A DNA stretch of 64,000 nt from Chitinophagaceae bacterium (GCA_017307755.1 JAFKGQ010000004.1:434001-498000); one strand, 5' to 3'. Shown: positions 23,031 to 32,054, numbered from the stretch's first letter. Notes: generated by a model not told the origin, from the letters alone. Program-made: numbers and translations.

Positions 23031-25505
23031 ATGACCGACCTTAAAACACTGCTGACTCCACTTTTTGTAATGATCTTTTCCCTGTCTCTTTCAGCACAAA
23101 CGCCTGCCGCCAGGATCATTGGTCTGGTGGGAGACGAAGGCCACAAGCCTATCGAAGCCGCCACCATCTCTCTTTTGGATGCCAGAGATTCCTCCCGTGT
23201 CCGTCAGACCGTCTCGGACAAGACTGGTCAGTGGGTTTTTGACAAGGTGGCCGAAGGGAAATACCTGGTATCCGCCACCAGCGTAGGCCGCTCCTCCAGC
23301 TATAGCAAGGTTTTTGAATTGATCGGAAATCAATCTGCCATAGTTTTGGAAGCCATTGTCTTACAAGCTACTTCTAAAAATTTACAGGAGGTCGCCGTCA
23401 TAGGTAAAAAACCCTTTATCGAACAAAAGGCTGACCGGATGGTCGTCAATGTTGATGCTTCTCCTTCCAATGCGGGGGCGACAGCCCTCGATGTGCTGGA
23501 AAGGTCCCCCGGTGTCACGCTGGATAAGGATGACAACATCAGTCTGAAAGGAAAACAAGGCGTGACCGTCATGATCGATAATAAACCTACTTATCTTACA
23601 GCTGCCCAACTGGCCAGTTATCTCAAAAGCCTGCCGGCTTCCGCCATCGACCAGATCGAGCTGATGACCAACCCTTCGGCAAAATATGATGCTGCCGGAA
23701 ACTCCGGGATCATCAACATCAAGACAAAAAAGAACAAGACCCGGGGATTTAATGGTAATATCAACCTGACCCATACCCAAGGTGTGTATCCCAAGCCCAG
23801 TGGCAGTCTAAACCTCAATTACCGGGATGGGAGAACTAACTTTTTTCTCAATGCTGGTTACTCCCGTTGGGAAGGTTTTCAACACCTGGATATTGGCCGG
23901 ACCTATTTGAATCCAGGTCCGGACAGGGTAGTGAACTCCATCTTTACACAAGCCACCGAGATGCACTTTACAAACCCCTCTATGAACCTCAAATTTGGTA
24001 TGGATTATTATTTGTCGGATAGAACTACCCTGGGATTTGTGGTCAGCGGCTTCCGGAATGAAGAGAACAACCGTAGCTCCAGCAATATCTTTTTGAAGGA
24101 TGCCCATGGCAGCATCGATTCCATAGTCTATTCGCCCAGTAATACCGATAATACCTGGAAGAACGGATCTGTCAACCTCAATTTCCGGCATCAATTCGAC
24201 TCCACCGGGAAGGAGCTGACCGCTGACCTGGACTACGTCCGCTATTCTTCCCACAGCGATCAATATTTTGATAATATCACCACATATCCCGGCAACGACC
24301 ATAAGACCGAAACGATCCTCACCGGCAACCTCCCCAGCACCATCGATATCTACACCGTCAAGTCGGACTACACGCATCCCCTTGCCAAGGACCTTAAGCT
24401 GGAGGCCGGCGTCAAATCGAGCTATGTGCGCACGGACAATATGGCCAACTATTTTAATGTCGAGAACGATGTCCCCGAAGTGGATACTACCAAGACCAAC
24501 CATTTCATCTACAGGGAGAATATCAATGCGGGCTATGTCAACCTGAACAAACAGTATAAGAAATGGGGTATCCAGGCCGGTCTGCGGGTGGAGAATACCA
24601 ACTATTCCGGTCACCAACTGGGTAACGGACTTTCCGTTATTAACAAGGATTCCAGCTTTTCCCGCAACTATTTCAGCTTTTTCCCTACCCTGTATGTAAG
24701 CTACCAGGCTAATGAGAAGAACCAGTTCTCGGTAAACTATGGCCGCAGGATCGACCGGCCGGCTTACCAGGACCTGAACCCCTTCCTCTTTTTCCTGGAC
24801 CAGTATACTTACCAGGCTGGTAACCCCTATCTTCAGCCGCAATTTTCGCACAATGTAGAGTTGGGACATACTTATGGGGGCTGGCTCTCCACGACGCTGA
24901 ACTACAGCTATACCAAAGATTTCTTTTCCGAGACCTTCGAGCAGTCAGGGCGCGCCACCATCCTCCGCAACGGCAACATCGGCAGCCGTCAGAATGCAGG
25001 CATCGCCCTCAGCGCCCAGCTGCATGTTACCAAATGGTGGATGTCCATCCTGTACAGCAATGTCAATTATACCAAGTTCAGCGGCATCCTTTATGGAGAG
25101 CCGATCAATGTAGACGCCACCACACTGACCCTGAATGTGAATAACCAGTTTACCTTCCCCCATGGCTGGAGCGCCGAACTTTCCGGCTGGTACCGTACCA
25201 AGGGCGTCGAAGGACAGATCGTTATATATTCTTTAGGACAGGCTACAGCCGCCATTTCAAAAAAGATACTAAAGGAGAAGGCTAGTCTCAAACTGGGCAT
25301 CCGGGATTTCCTTTATACCAATAAACCCCATGGATACCTCAATTTCCAACAGACAGAAGCCACGTTCCGCAATTACCGGGACAGCCGCCAGGTGAGCGTC
25401 ACTTTCAGCTACCGTTTTGGCAAACCGTTAAAAGCGCCCGTACGCCATAGGGCCAGCGGCACCGGCGAGGAAGAGAGCAGGGTGAAGACGGGAGGCAACA
25501 ATTAA
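23031..25505 (+). CDS. TonB-dependent receptor-like outer membrane protein (OMP_b-brl_3 type)
   Basis: An 824-residue outer-membrane protein. A signal peptide (about residues 1-23, ending LSLSAQ) is followed by a carboxypeptidase regulatory-like domain (RIIGLVGDEGHKPIEAATISLL), then a plug-like region (NAGATALDVLERSPGV, SLKGKQGVTVMIDNKPTY, DQIELMTNPSAKYDAAGNSGIINIKTK) and a long beta-barrel. Near its end is SVTFSYRFGKP, after which an unusual basic tail of about 25 residues follows instead of a terminal aromatic. No SusD-like partner is adjacent, so it is not a classic polysaccharide-uptake pair; substrate unknown. Operator-like repeats lie upstream. Confidence 0.88.
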   Translation: MTDLKTLLTPLFVMIFSLSLSAQTPAARIIGLVGDEGHKPIEAATISLLDARDSSRVRQTVSDKTGQWVFDKVAEGKYLVSATSVGRSSSYSKVFELIGNQSAIVLEAIVLQATSKNLQEVAVIGKKPFIEQKADRMVVNVDASPSNAGATALDVLERSPGVTLDKDDNISLKGKQGVTVMIDNKPTYLTAAQLASYLKSLPASAIDQIELMTNPSAKYDAAGNSGIINIKTKKNKTRGFNGNINLTHTQGVYPKPSGSLNLNYRDGRTNFFLNAGYSRWEGFQHLDIGRTYLNPGPDRVVNSIFTQATEMHFTNPSMNLKFGMDYYLSDRTTLGFVVSGFRNEENNRSSSNIFLKDAHGSIDSIVYSPSNTDNTWKNGSVNLNFRHQFDSTGKELTADLDYVRYSSHSDQYFDNITTYPGNDHKTETILTGNLPSTIDIYTVKSDYTHPLAKDLKLEAGVKSSYVRTDNMANYFNVENDVPEVDTTKTNHFIYRENINAGYVNLNKQYKKWGIQAGLRVENTNYSGHQLGNGLSVINKDSSFSRNYFSFFPTLYVSYQANEKNQFSVNYGRRIDRPAYQDLNPFLFFLDQYTYQAGNPYLQPQFSHNVELGHTYGGWLSTTLNYSYTKDFFSETFEQSGRATILRNGNIGSRQNAGIALSAQLHVTKWWMSILYSNVNYTKFSGILYGEPINVDATTLTLNVNNQFTFPHGWSAELSGWYRTKGVEGQIVIYSLGQATAAISKKILKEKASLKLGIRDFLYTNKPHGYLNFQQTEATFRNYRDSRQVSVTFSYRFGKPLKAPVRHRASGTGEEESRVKTGGNN

Positions 25506-25510
25506 GCAGA

Positions 25511-25536
25511 AAAGATAGGCCGGAAGGCCTATCTTT
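25511..25536 (+). terminator. Strong hairpin overlapping the yajQ -7 box
   Basis: AAAGATAGGCC (25511-25521) and GGCCTATCTTT (25526-25536) form a perfect 11-bp stem with a GGAA loop right after the receptor gene. Only three T residues follow. Its right arm also contains most of the TATCTTTG box used for yajQ. Confidence 0.65.
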
Positions 25537-25537
25537 G
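25530..25537 (+). promoter_or_regulatory. -7 box for yajQ
   Basis: TATCTTTG matches TAnnTTTG; the ATG at 25556 is 18 bases downstream. It is embedded in the right arm of the preceding hairpin. Confidence 0.5.
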
Positions 25538-25555
25538 TCTCTCAACTCTTCTATC

Positions 25556-26047
25556 ATGCCATCCTTTGATATCGTAAGCAAGGTCGACCCACAGACACTG
25601 GACAACGCCGTCAATATCACCAAAAAAGAGATAACCAACCGTTTTGATTTCAAAGATTCTCCGGTAATCATTGATCTGGACAAAAAGGAAATGAAGATCA
25701 AACTGGAGGCGGAAAGCGAAATGAAGATCAACCAGATCACGGACGTGCTGATCAGCCGCAGCATGAAACAGGGACTGGATGCCCTGGCTTTTGATATGAG
25801 CAAGGAAGCCTATCCCAGCGGCAAGGTGACAAAGAAAGAGGTGCCTGTCAGGAACGGTCTTAAACAGGAGGACGCCAAGAAGGTCGTCAAGGTGATCAAG
25901 GATTCCGGGTTGAAAGTGCAGGTAGCTATCATGGATGACCTGATCCGGGTGACGGGCAAAAAGATCGATGACCTCCAGGCTGTCATAAAGCTCTGCGGGG
26001 GCGCCAGCCTGGGTATTCCATTACAATATGTGAATATGCGGAATTGA
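25556..26047 (+). CDS. yajQ: YajQ/DUF520 family nucleotide-binding protein
   Basis: A 163-residue cytosolic protein. It matches YajQ from the start: MPSFDIVSKVDPQTLDNAVN, then ITNRFDFKDS, DVLISRSMKQGLD and IKDSGLKVQVAIMDDLIRVTGKKIDDLQ. YajQ proteins bind nucleotides (some bind cyclic di-GMP) and have been linked to RNA binding; the cellular role here is not known. I chose the ATG at 25556; the frame is open 7 codons upstream but that would overlap the -7 box. Confidence 0.93.
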   Translation: MPSFDIVSKVDPQTLDNAVNITKKEITNRFDFKDSPVIIDLDKKEMKIKLEAESEMKINQITDVLISRSMKQGLDALAFDMSKEAYPSGKVTKKEVPVRNGLKQEDAKKVVKVIKDSGLKVQVAIMDDLIRVTGKKIDDLQAVIKLCGGASLGIPLQYVNMRN

Positions 26048-26073
26048 TGGAAATCCCTTCTTTAGCAAAAATA

Positions 26074-26105
26074 TTTGCTTTTCAAGCAGATATATCCTAC
26101 TTTTG
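26074..26105 (+). promoter_or_regulatory. Full -33/-7 promoter for rpmE2
   Basis: TTTG at 26074-26077 and TACTTTTG at 26098-26105 are separated by 20 bases, the best match in the window to the Bacteroidota -33/-7 pair. It gives a leader of about 50 bases. Confidence 0.7.
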
Positions 26106-26163
26106 CACTCTTATTTTATCAATCGTACGGCCAAATCCGTACAACCTTTAAATAGAACTAGTT

Positions 26164-26418
26164 ATGAAGAAAGGTATCCATCCTGCCAACTATCGGTTTG
26201 TAGTTTTTAAGGACATGAGTAATGGCTATTCTTTCCTGAGCCGCAGCGGAGCTGCTTCCCGGGAAACCATCAAATGGGAGGATGGCAATGAATATCCTCT
26301 GATCAAATTGGAAATTTCCAATACTTCCCATCCCTTTTTCACTGGTAAGAACGTACTGGTGGATACTGCAGGTCGTATTGACAAATTTAAAAAACGTTAC
26401 GAAAAGAAGACCAAATAA
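26164..26418 (+). CDS. rpmE2: 50S ribosomal protein L31 type B
   Basis: An 84-residue ribosomal protein. It starts [24 protein letters not shown] and contains [28 protein letters not shown], the typical L31 end. No CxxC zinc motif is present and the length is that of the type B, zinc-independent form. It has its own promoter and terminator, so it is a single-gene unit. Confidence 0.96.
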   Translation: MKKGIHPANYRFVVFKDMSNGYSFLSRSGAASRETIKWEDGNEYPLIKLEISNTSHPFFTGKNVLVDTAGRIDKFKKRYEKKTK

Positions 26419-26442
26419 ACATTGGAGCTTCTATAACTCATT

Positions 26443-26473
26443 ATCCCTTCCCGCAATGGAAGGGATTTTTTTT
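26443..26473 (+). terminator. Terminator after rpmE2
   Basis: ATCCCTTCC (26443-26451) and GGAAGGGAT (26458-26466) form a 9-bp stem, followed by eight T residues. A 7-of-8 match to a -7 box (TAGTTTTA, 26475-26482) follows directly and ends 4 bases before the next ATG. Confidence 0.92.
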
Positions 26474-26486
26474 ATAGTTTTACCCC

Positions 26487-27386
26487 ATGGATGACACGCT
26501 GTTTCCTTTCACGGCCACCCGAGCCATCGCCGACATACGTATAGGCATTCTTACTATCCGGGAGAAAGAACAACATGGATCCCGCGGTATATTGCACTGG
26601 GTCCCACGTCTTACACAACCCTGGCATATCTTCCAGCTTAACGCCGAAGCCCTGGCAGATGACTTTGCCCTGCTTACCAGCGGGCGTAATTCTCAGCCTA
26701 TTCCTTCATCGGTGCAGGCGATCGCGCCGGAGAACATCTTTATCGAAGAAGGAGCCGTATTGCAATATTGCGTGCTGAATGCTTCAACCGGCCCCATCTA
26801 CATCGGCAAAGGGGCCGAGGTCATGGAAGGATCGCTGATCCGAGGCCCTTTTGCACTTTGTGAAGGCGCCACCGTAAAACTGGGCACAAAGATCTATGGC
26901 GCCACTACGGTGGGCCCTTATAGTATCGTTGGTGGCGAGATCAAGAATTCGGTGTTGTTCGGTTATTCTAATAAAGGGCATGACGGCTATCTCGGGGACT
27001 CAGTCATCGGTGAGTGGTGCAATATGGGAGCCGGAACTTCCAACTCCAACCTAAAAAATAATGCAGCAGAAGTAAAGGTATGGGACATGCGTACTGACCG
27101 GTTTGTTCCTGCCGGCACGAAATGCGGGCTGCTCATGGGAGACTATTCCCGCAGCGCAATCAATACCTCTTTTAATACAGGCACGGTGGTGGGCGTTTGC
27201 TGTAATGTCTTTGGACAGGGGCTTACGCCAAAATATATTCCCAGCTTTAGCTGGGGCTATGACAATCAGCAGAAGTATCAGCTGGAGATAGCGCTGCGCG
27301 ACATTGCAAGCTGGAAAAGATTTAAAGGCCGGACGCTGACGGACACTGAAATACAAAACATAAGATATATTTTTGAAAAATCATAA
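26487..27386 (+). CDS. Shortened GlmU-like sugar nucleotidyltransferase/acyltransferase-family protein
   Basis: A 299-residue member of the Bacteroidota GlmU-like family, which normally has about 390 residues. The N-terminal motif (PFTATRAIADIRIGILTIREK) and the later PWHIFQLNAEALADDFALLTSGR are both present, but the roughly 85 residues that normally lie between them are reduced to a short spacer, so most of the nucleotidyltransferase-like domain is missing. Residues about 75-245 are an intact left-handed beta-helix (GPIYIGKGAEVMEGSLIRGPFA, YGATTVGPYSIVGGEIKNSVLF, GYSNKGHDGYLGDSVIGEW). The frame is continuous, so this is an internal deletion relative to the family rather than a frameshift. 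Acyltransferase or binding function might remain. Confidence 0.82.
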   Translation: MDDTLFPFTATRAIADIRIGILTIREKEQHGSRGILHWVPRLTQPWHIFQLNAEALADDFALLTSGRNSQPIPSSVQAIAPENIFIEEGAVLQYCVLNASTGPIYIGKGAEVMEGSLIRGPFALCEGATVKLGTKIYGATTVGPYSIVGGEIKNSVLFGYSNKGHDGYLGDSVIGEWCNMGAGTSNSNLKNNAAEVKVWDMRTDRFVPAGTKCGLLMGDYSRSAINTSFNTGTVVGVCCNVFGQGLTPKYIPSFSWGYDNQQKYQLEIALRDIASWKRFKGRTLTDTEIQNIRYIFEKS

Positions 27387-27399
27387 ACCAATCGCTCAA

Positions 27400-28161
27400 A
27401 TGAGAAAGCAAATTGCGGCCGCCAACTGGAAGATGAACCTTACGTACCAACAGGGAGAAGCATTATTGGACGCCATCCTGAAAGAGAACATACAGTTGGC
27501 CGACCATCAGCACGCAGTCTTTGCTGTGCCTTTTCCGTATCTCATCATGGCCCAGACCAAACTGTCAGCCAGAAAGAATTATGCTGCCGCCGCCCAGAAC
27601 TGTTCTGATCAACCTGCCGGCGCTTACACCGGCGAAGTTTCCGCCGAAATGCTCCGTAGCATCAACATCAACTATTGTGTCCTGGGTCATAGCGAAAGAA
27701 GGGAATATTTCTCCGAACATAATCAGTCCCTGGCTGTCAAGACAGAACGGTGTCTGGAATTGGGGATCACTCCCATTTTTTGCTGCGGAGAATCGCTCAG
27801 TATCCGGGAGGTCGATGCGCAGGAAAGTTTTGTAGAAGCTCAGTTAAAAGAATCCCTTTTCCATTTCTCCAACGATGAAATCAGCAAGATCGTCATCGCT
27901 TATGAACCCATCTGGGCCATCGGCACCGGCAAGACGGCTACTGCGGAACAAGCCCAGGAGATGCATGCCTGTATCCGCCGGCTGCTGAAGGGAAAATACG
28001 GCCAGCAGGTGGCTGACAGTATTCCCATTCTTTATGGAGGCAGCGTAAAGGCCGGCAATGCAAAAGAGCTGTTCGGCTCTCCGGACGTTGACGGCGGACT
28101 GGTGGGCGGAGCCTCCCTTGTTGCGGCCGACTTTATAAAGATCATTCAGGCGCTGAAATAG
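27400..28161 (+). CDS. tpiA: Triosephosphate isomerase
   Basis: A 253-residue glycolytic enzyme interconverting dihydroxyacetone phosphate and glyceraldehyde 3-phosphate. The catalytic Lys is in AANWKMN (residue 11), the His in CVLGHSERREYF and the Glu in IAYEPIWAIGTGKTA (loop 6 follows). The end has YGGSVKAGNAKELF and DGGLVGGASL. I chose ATG 27400 (MRKQIAAANWKMN), 13 bases after the GlmU-like stop; the frame is open 9 codons further upstream but that start would overlap the previous gene. The 3' end overlaps the converging methyltransferase gene by 20 bases. Confidence 0.97.
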   Translation: MRKQIAAANWKMNLTYQQGEALLDAILKENIQLADHQHAVFAVPFPYLIMAQTKLSARKNYAAAAQNCSDQPAGAYTGEVSAEMLRSININYCVLGHSERREYFSEHNQSLAVKTERCLELGITPIFCCGESLSIREVDAQESFVEAQLKESLFHFSNDEISKIVIAYEPIWAIGTGKTATAEQAQEMHACIRRLLKGKYGQQVADSIPILYGGSVKAGNAKELFGSPDVDGGLVGGASLVAADFIKIIQALK

Positions 28162-29218
28162 AAAGATCGTCGGCCATTTCACCTATGATGTTAAAACCAA
28201 AAGTATCGGTGGTCGTCACCAGTACGGAGTGGTAACCTCTTTTGGTCAACCAGGCGGCGACTTCGTCGGGATGGTGTTCCCGCCGGTATTCCGGCGTAAA
28301 CCAGTCCAGGATATCAATGATCATCTCTCGTCGATTTTGCCGGCTGCCTTTTATTTTTTTTATAAGATAGCTGACGGGATAGATAGTGAGCCGGAGAAAA
28401 AAATAACGTAGCCCGGCGGGCAATGGGGATAGAAATACACGAAGTGTATTGAACAGCCGGTGCATCATGTCTTTGCGGGGATGGTATAACCAGACGCTGT
28501 ATTTGCCGCCGGGCCGCACGCAAGGGCTCAGACAGCTGAAAGATAGTTCGGTATTATTGGTATGGTGCAGCACACCGCTGCTATGTACGATGTCGAAGAG
28601 TGAAAAGGCCAGCGGTGGGAATTGAACATCTCCCTGGATATACCAGGCATCGGGGTGTGTATTTTGCAGAAAGGCCCGTTCGATGCTCAGGCTAAGATCC
28701 ATGGCAATAACAATGGCGCCCTGCCGTGCGATAAGCGTATCCAACTGCCCGTTGCCGCAACCTGCATCGAAGATTATCTTCCCCCGCAGACCGTCCCGGT
28801 CTTCATTCGTCTCCCTCAGGAATCGTTGCAGCATGTCTTCTTCATTGGCATTCCAGGTGCGGTCTTCTTCGTAATCGTAAAAGCTCCATTCGCGTGAGAA
28901 GCTTTCTTTTGTTCTTTTATTTTTTCTCCTTACGTAGGCGATAAGCGCCGGGTATTTCAACTCCAGGCGCCGTCGCCTGTCGTCATAGTCGGGAAGGTGC
29001 CGTCTGAAGAAATCTTCGTAGTCCAGAAAGGCTTCCACCGTCAGCCGGGGAATGCCGCCCGTCACAGGAAAGAACCAGTCTTCTTCGGCGAATAATATTG
29101 CCTCGGAAATGACCGGCGCCGCATGATTTTTTTCTCCATTGCTGTTGGCCAGCAGTACAAGCCGCAATGGGCTGCGGGTCACGGGGCAGCATAAAAAAGT
29201 AAGCATTCGTTCCTGCAT
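28142..29218 (-). CDS. SAM-dependent methyltransferase with Trm112-like N-terminal segment
   Basis: A 358-residue protein. The N-terminus (MQERMLTFLCCPVTRSPLRL) and a following FPVTGGIPRL stretch look like a Trm112-type zinc-ribbon remnant. The class I methyltransferase core begins near residue 150: KIIFDAGCGNGQLDTLIARQG (motif I), IVIAMDLS (motif II) and DIVHSSGVLHHTNNTELS. The substrate is unknown; in this family they are often sugars, lipids or small molecules, and the neighbouring flippase and glycosyltransferase suggest a glycan link. Start at 29218 is a choice; ATG at 29206 is possible. It is divergent from the flippase with 52 bases between. Confidence 0.82.
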   Translation of the reverse strand: MQERMLTFLCCPVTRSPLRLVLLANSNGEKNHAAPVISEAILFAEEDWFFPVTGGIPRLTVEAFLDYEDFFRRHLPDYDDRRRRLELKYPALIAYVRRKNKRTKESFSREWSFYDYEEDRTWNANEEDMLQRFLRETNEDRDGLRGKIIFDAGCGNGQLDTLIARQGAIVIAMDLSLSIERAFLQNTHPDAWYIQGDVQFPPLAFSLFDIVHSSGVLHHTNNTELSFSCLSPCVRPGGKYSVWLYHPRKDMMHRLFNTLRVFLSPLPAGLRYFFLRLTIYPVSYLIKKIKGSRQNRREMIIDILDWFTPEYRREHHPDEVAAWLTKRGYHSVLVTTTDTFGFNIIGEMADDLSISAPE

Positions 29219-29270
29219 ATGCGACAAAAATAAATTACTTTTCCGACCAATTGTGCTCAATTTAAAAATC

Positions 29271-30572
29271 ATGAGCTTTAAACACCTATTCTACCAGGTA
29301 CTTTTGTGGAGAGGGGCATACCTGTTCTCAACCTTCCTGTTGAACCTGCTGTTTGCCAGGTATTACGGTGCATCGGCCAGCAGTACGGTGTATTACCTTA
29401 TCAATCTATATGCTTTTGTCCTTCTCATTGGAAGTTTGAGCGTAGAGTCGGGGATGGGCTTTTTCCTTGCAAAGCAGGAGGTGGGAGCGGGGGCTTTATA
29501 TACTTTTTCACTGCTGTGGACTGTTGTCATGTCGGCGCTGTGTTTGCTGCTGCTGAAAATCTATTTTCATTACCTCGATAAAGAGATGGTGACGGGAACT
29601 TTGTTTTGGGTTACAGCTGCGACGTATATACCAGGGCAGCTGCTGATCACTTTCTTTTCGGCGCTTTTTTATGCTCGGCAGGCGGCTGTGCTGTCCAACA
29701 AAATACTGCTGATCGTCAATGGCGTCATGATCCTCCTATTGCTGGTGACTGACATAGCGCCTGCCGTAATAGGCCCTGTTCAATATCTCTATATTTATTT
29801 CCTGGGTATATTGGCGCAAGGTATCCTGCTGGTCGCCTGGTTCCGAAGAAAGTATGTCCGTACTGAAATGCTGTCCCTGCCTGATCGTGCCCTGTTGAAG
29901 AAGATCTATAATTATTCCCTGGTGGCTTTTACGGCTAATATCATTTTTTTCCTGGTCTACAGAATGGACTATTGGTTCGTCAAGCGATTCTGCACGGCCG
30001 GGGAACTGGGTAATTATATCCAGGTATCCAAGCTGGGACAGATGCTGCTGGTGATACCGGGGATCATGGCAAGTGTTGTATTCCCCAGCACGGCGCTCAG
30101 GACGACGGAGGAGATGCCGTCCTACCTGGCGAGGATGACGAGACTGGCCGTACTGTTCTTTATCCTGTTGTTCCTTATTATTTTTTTCACCGGCAAATGG
30201 CTGTTCCCCTTACTCTTTGGCGATAGCTTTGACAAGATGTATCTGCCGACGCTGCTGGTGTTGCCCGGCATACTTTTTCTTTTTATCCTGGCCCCGCTGA
30301 GCGCTTATTTTGGAGGGTTGCACCGTCCGGGGGTGAACGCAAAAGGTGCATTGGCGGGTGTTATACTGATGGTGGCCGGTGATATATTATTCATACCCCG
30401 TTATAAGATCGCCGGGGCTGCTGCTGTCAGTTCAGCCGGATACTTTGTCTGTATGCTCTATTCGCTGCTGCAATTCAGTAAACACCACCGCATTTCGCTG
30501 ATGTCCATGATATTGCTTAAAAAAGAGGACTGGCGTTGGTTACGGCGGCAGGTCGGAAATATCCATTCATGA
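29271..30572 (+). CDS. Polysaccharide/oligosaccharide flippase-like membrane protein
   Basis: A 433-residue protein with about 12 hydrophobic segments and few charges, resembling Wzx/MOP-family exporters that flip lipid-linked sugars across the inner membrane. The start is MSFKHLFYQVLLWRGAYLF at ATG 29271. Features that fit the family include a conserved N-terminal region with a Tyr/Asn-rich first loop (LFARYYGASASSTVYYLINLY) and a late GGLHRPGVNAKGALAG motif. The stop overlaps the start of the glycosyltransferase by 4 bases (ATGA), so the two are coupled. Substrate unknown. Confidence 0.82.
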   Translation: MSFKHLFYQVLLWRGAYLFSTFLLNLLFARYYGASASSTVYYLINLYAFVLLIGSLSVESGMGFFLAKQEVGAGALYTFSLLWTVVMSALCLLLLKIYFHYLDKEMVTGTLFWVTAATYIPGQLLITFFSALFYARQAAVLSNKILLIVNGVMILLLLVTDIAPAVIGPVQYLYIYFLGILAQGILLVAWFRRKYVRTEMLSLPDRALLKKIYNYSLVAFTANIIFFLVYRMDYWFVKRFCTAGELGNYIQVSKLGQMLLVIPGIMASVVFPSTALRTTEEMPSYLARMTRLAVLFFILLFLIIFFTGKWLFPLLFGDSFDKMYLPTLLVLPGILFLFILAPLSAYFGGLHRPGVNAKGALAGVILMVAGDILFIPRYKIAGAAAVSSAGYFVCMLYSLLQFSKHHRISLMSMILLKKEDWRWLRRQVGNIHS

Positions 30573-31729
30573 ATTACATTCTCATACTGGCAGGATGGTA
30601 CCCCAGCCGGATCGACAGACATATCGGGGACTTTGTGCAGCGGCACGCCACGGCTATCTCACTTTATAAGAAAGTAGTAGTGCTGTACCTGGTAAAAGAC
30701 GACGCCCGCCGGGAGCATTCTGCCGACATACAGATATGCGAACAGGGCAATCTGGTGGAATACATCGTGTATTACAGGGCCGGAAGACTGCTGGGTAGGG
30801 GCGGCTCTTTGCTTCGCTACCTTTTCCTGGGTCAACGGATGGTCGGACAGATAAAAAAGAAGTATGGCGCCCCTTCGGTGGTACATGTTAATGTAGTATG
30901 GAAAGCGGGATTGCTGGGACTCTGGCTAAAAAAAAGATATGGATGGAACTACCTGCTTACGGAACATTGGGCGGGCTATACCACGCAAAACCCAGTGGGA
31001 TTACACACCCAGGGCGCTATCATGCAGCGTTTTTACAGAAAGATCTTTGCAGGTGCGGAGCTATTCCTTCCTGTCAGCAAAGGGCTGGCCGGAGATGTGG
31101 AGCACTGGTTTCCCGGTGTTCCCTATGAAGTGGTATACAATGTCGTAAATACCACCCTGTTCTATCCACAGTATCTTCCTGTAGATGCCGGGAGCCGGAA
31201 AAAATGTATCCATGTCTCTACGATGAACTACCAGAAGAACATCTCGGGGATACTTCGGGTATTCGAGCAGTTGTGCGCGACCCGCCAGGACGTGGATATA
31301 ACGCTGGTCGGTCCCTACACACCGCAGATCAGACAGATGCTTGCCGACAAAGGGCTGCTGGATAAGCGGGTGTTCCTGACGGGAGAAATAACCTACGCCG
31401 AAGTGGCGTCGCAAATGAGCGAGGCTCATTTCCTGTTGCTCTTCAGCAGATATGAGAACCTCCCTTGTGTGATACTGGAGGCATTGTGTTGCGGTCTGCC
31501 TGTGATTGCGACAAAGGTGGGGGGGATACCGGAGATCATCAACGACAGCAACGGTATACTTGTGGCCAGCGAAAGAGAAGATCAGTTGCTGCAGGCCATG
31601 CATGTCATGCTGGATAGATATGCAGTTTATGACAGAGCGCTCATTGCAAAGAAGGCAGAACAACAATTCAGCTACCCGGTCATAGGGCGGCAACTGGCCG
31701 GCATCTACAAAAGGATCCTGGACAGATAG
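30569..31729 (+). CDS. Glycosyltransferase family 4
   Basis: A 386-residue GT-B enzyme that transfers a sugar from a nucleotide donor. N-terminal acceptor domain: ILILAGWYPSRIDRHIGDFVQRH and LLTEHWAGYT. C-terminal donor domain: CIHVSTMNYQKNISGILRVFEQL, EAHFLLLFSRYENLPCVILEAL (the E-x7-E region) and GLPVIATKVGGIPEIINDSNGILV. The start at 30569 overlaps the flippase stop. Together with the flippase it probably builds and exports a surface glycan. It converges with the next gene. Confidence 0.92.
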   Translation: MNYILILAGWYPSRIDRHIGDFVQRHATAISLYKKVVVLYLVKDDARREHSADIQICEQGNLVEYIVYYRAGRLLGRGGSLLRYLFLGQRMVGQIKKKYGAPSVVHVNVVWKAGLLGLWLKKRYGWNYLLTEHWAGYTTQNPVGLHTQGAIMQRFYRKIFAGAELFLPVSKGLAGDVEHWFPGVPYEVVYNVVNTTLFYPQYLPVDAGSRKKCIHVSTMNYQKNISGILRVFEQLCATRQDVDITLVGPYTPQIRQMLADKGLLDKRVFLTGEITYAEVASQMSEAHFLLLFSRYENLPCVILEALCCGLPVIATKVGGIPEIINDSNGILVASEREDQLLQAMHVMLDRYAVYDRALIAKKAEQQFSYPVIGRQLAGIYKRILDR

Positions 31730-31745
31730 GGCAATGTGCTGATAA

Positions 31746-32009
31746 CTAGCTTTTTAACTTCGAGATAAGATTGATATAATCCTGCATTGCAGTCTCTTTC
31801 GTCCTGCCTTTTAAGGCTGACCATGCTTCGTATTTTGCTTTGGCGACGAAATCAAAGGGATTGGAAGGCCCGTCTCCCGTTGCATCGCCCTCTGTGGCTT
31901 GTTTATAAAGGGAATACAGCTGCAGCAGGGTTTCGTTACTGGGGCGTTCACGCAAATCCTTGCTATCAGAAACTGCCTGTTCAAATAAGGAGATTAGTTC
32001 GGTAGCCAT
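31746..32009 (-). CDS. Acyl-CoA-binding protein
   Basis: An 87-residue cytosolic four-helix protein that binds medium- to long-chain acyl-CoA. Family marks: LLQLYSLYKQATEGDATG, NPFDFVAKAKYEAWSALKGRTKETAMQDYINLI. The usual Tyr, Lys and Trp contacts with the CoA are visible in YKQAT and KYEAW. ACBPs are common in eukaryotes and patchy in bacteria, so its presence is notable. I chose the ATG at 32009 (MATELISLFEQAV). It is divergent from lepA with about 80 bases between them. Confidence 0.9.
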   Translation of the reverse strand: MATELISLFEQAVSDSKDLRERPSNETLLQLYSLYKQATEGDATGDGPSNPFDFVAKAKYEAWSALKGRTKETAMQDYINLISKLKS

Positions 32010-32054
32010 GCCGGGAATTTGTGTGAAAATAAGCAATTTCCAGGCACAAAATCG

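Noticed and set aside
23808..24869. 353-codon antisense frame inside the receptor gene
   Set aside because: Shadow of a real coding gene; no signal peptide, motif or promoter; the + strand frame is a clear TonB-family receptor.
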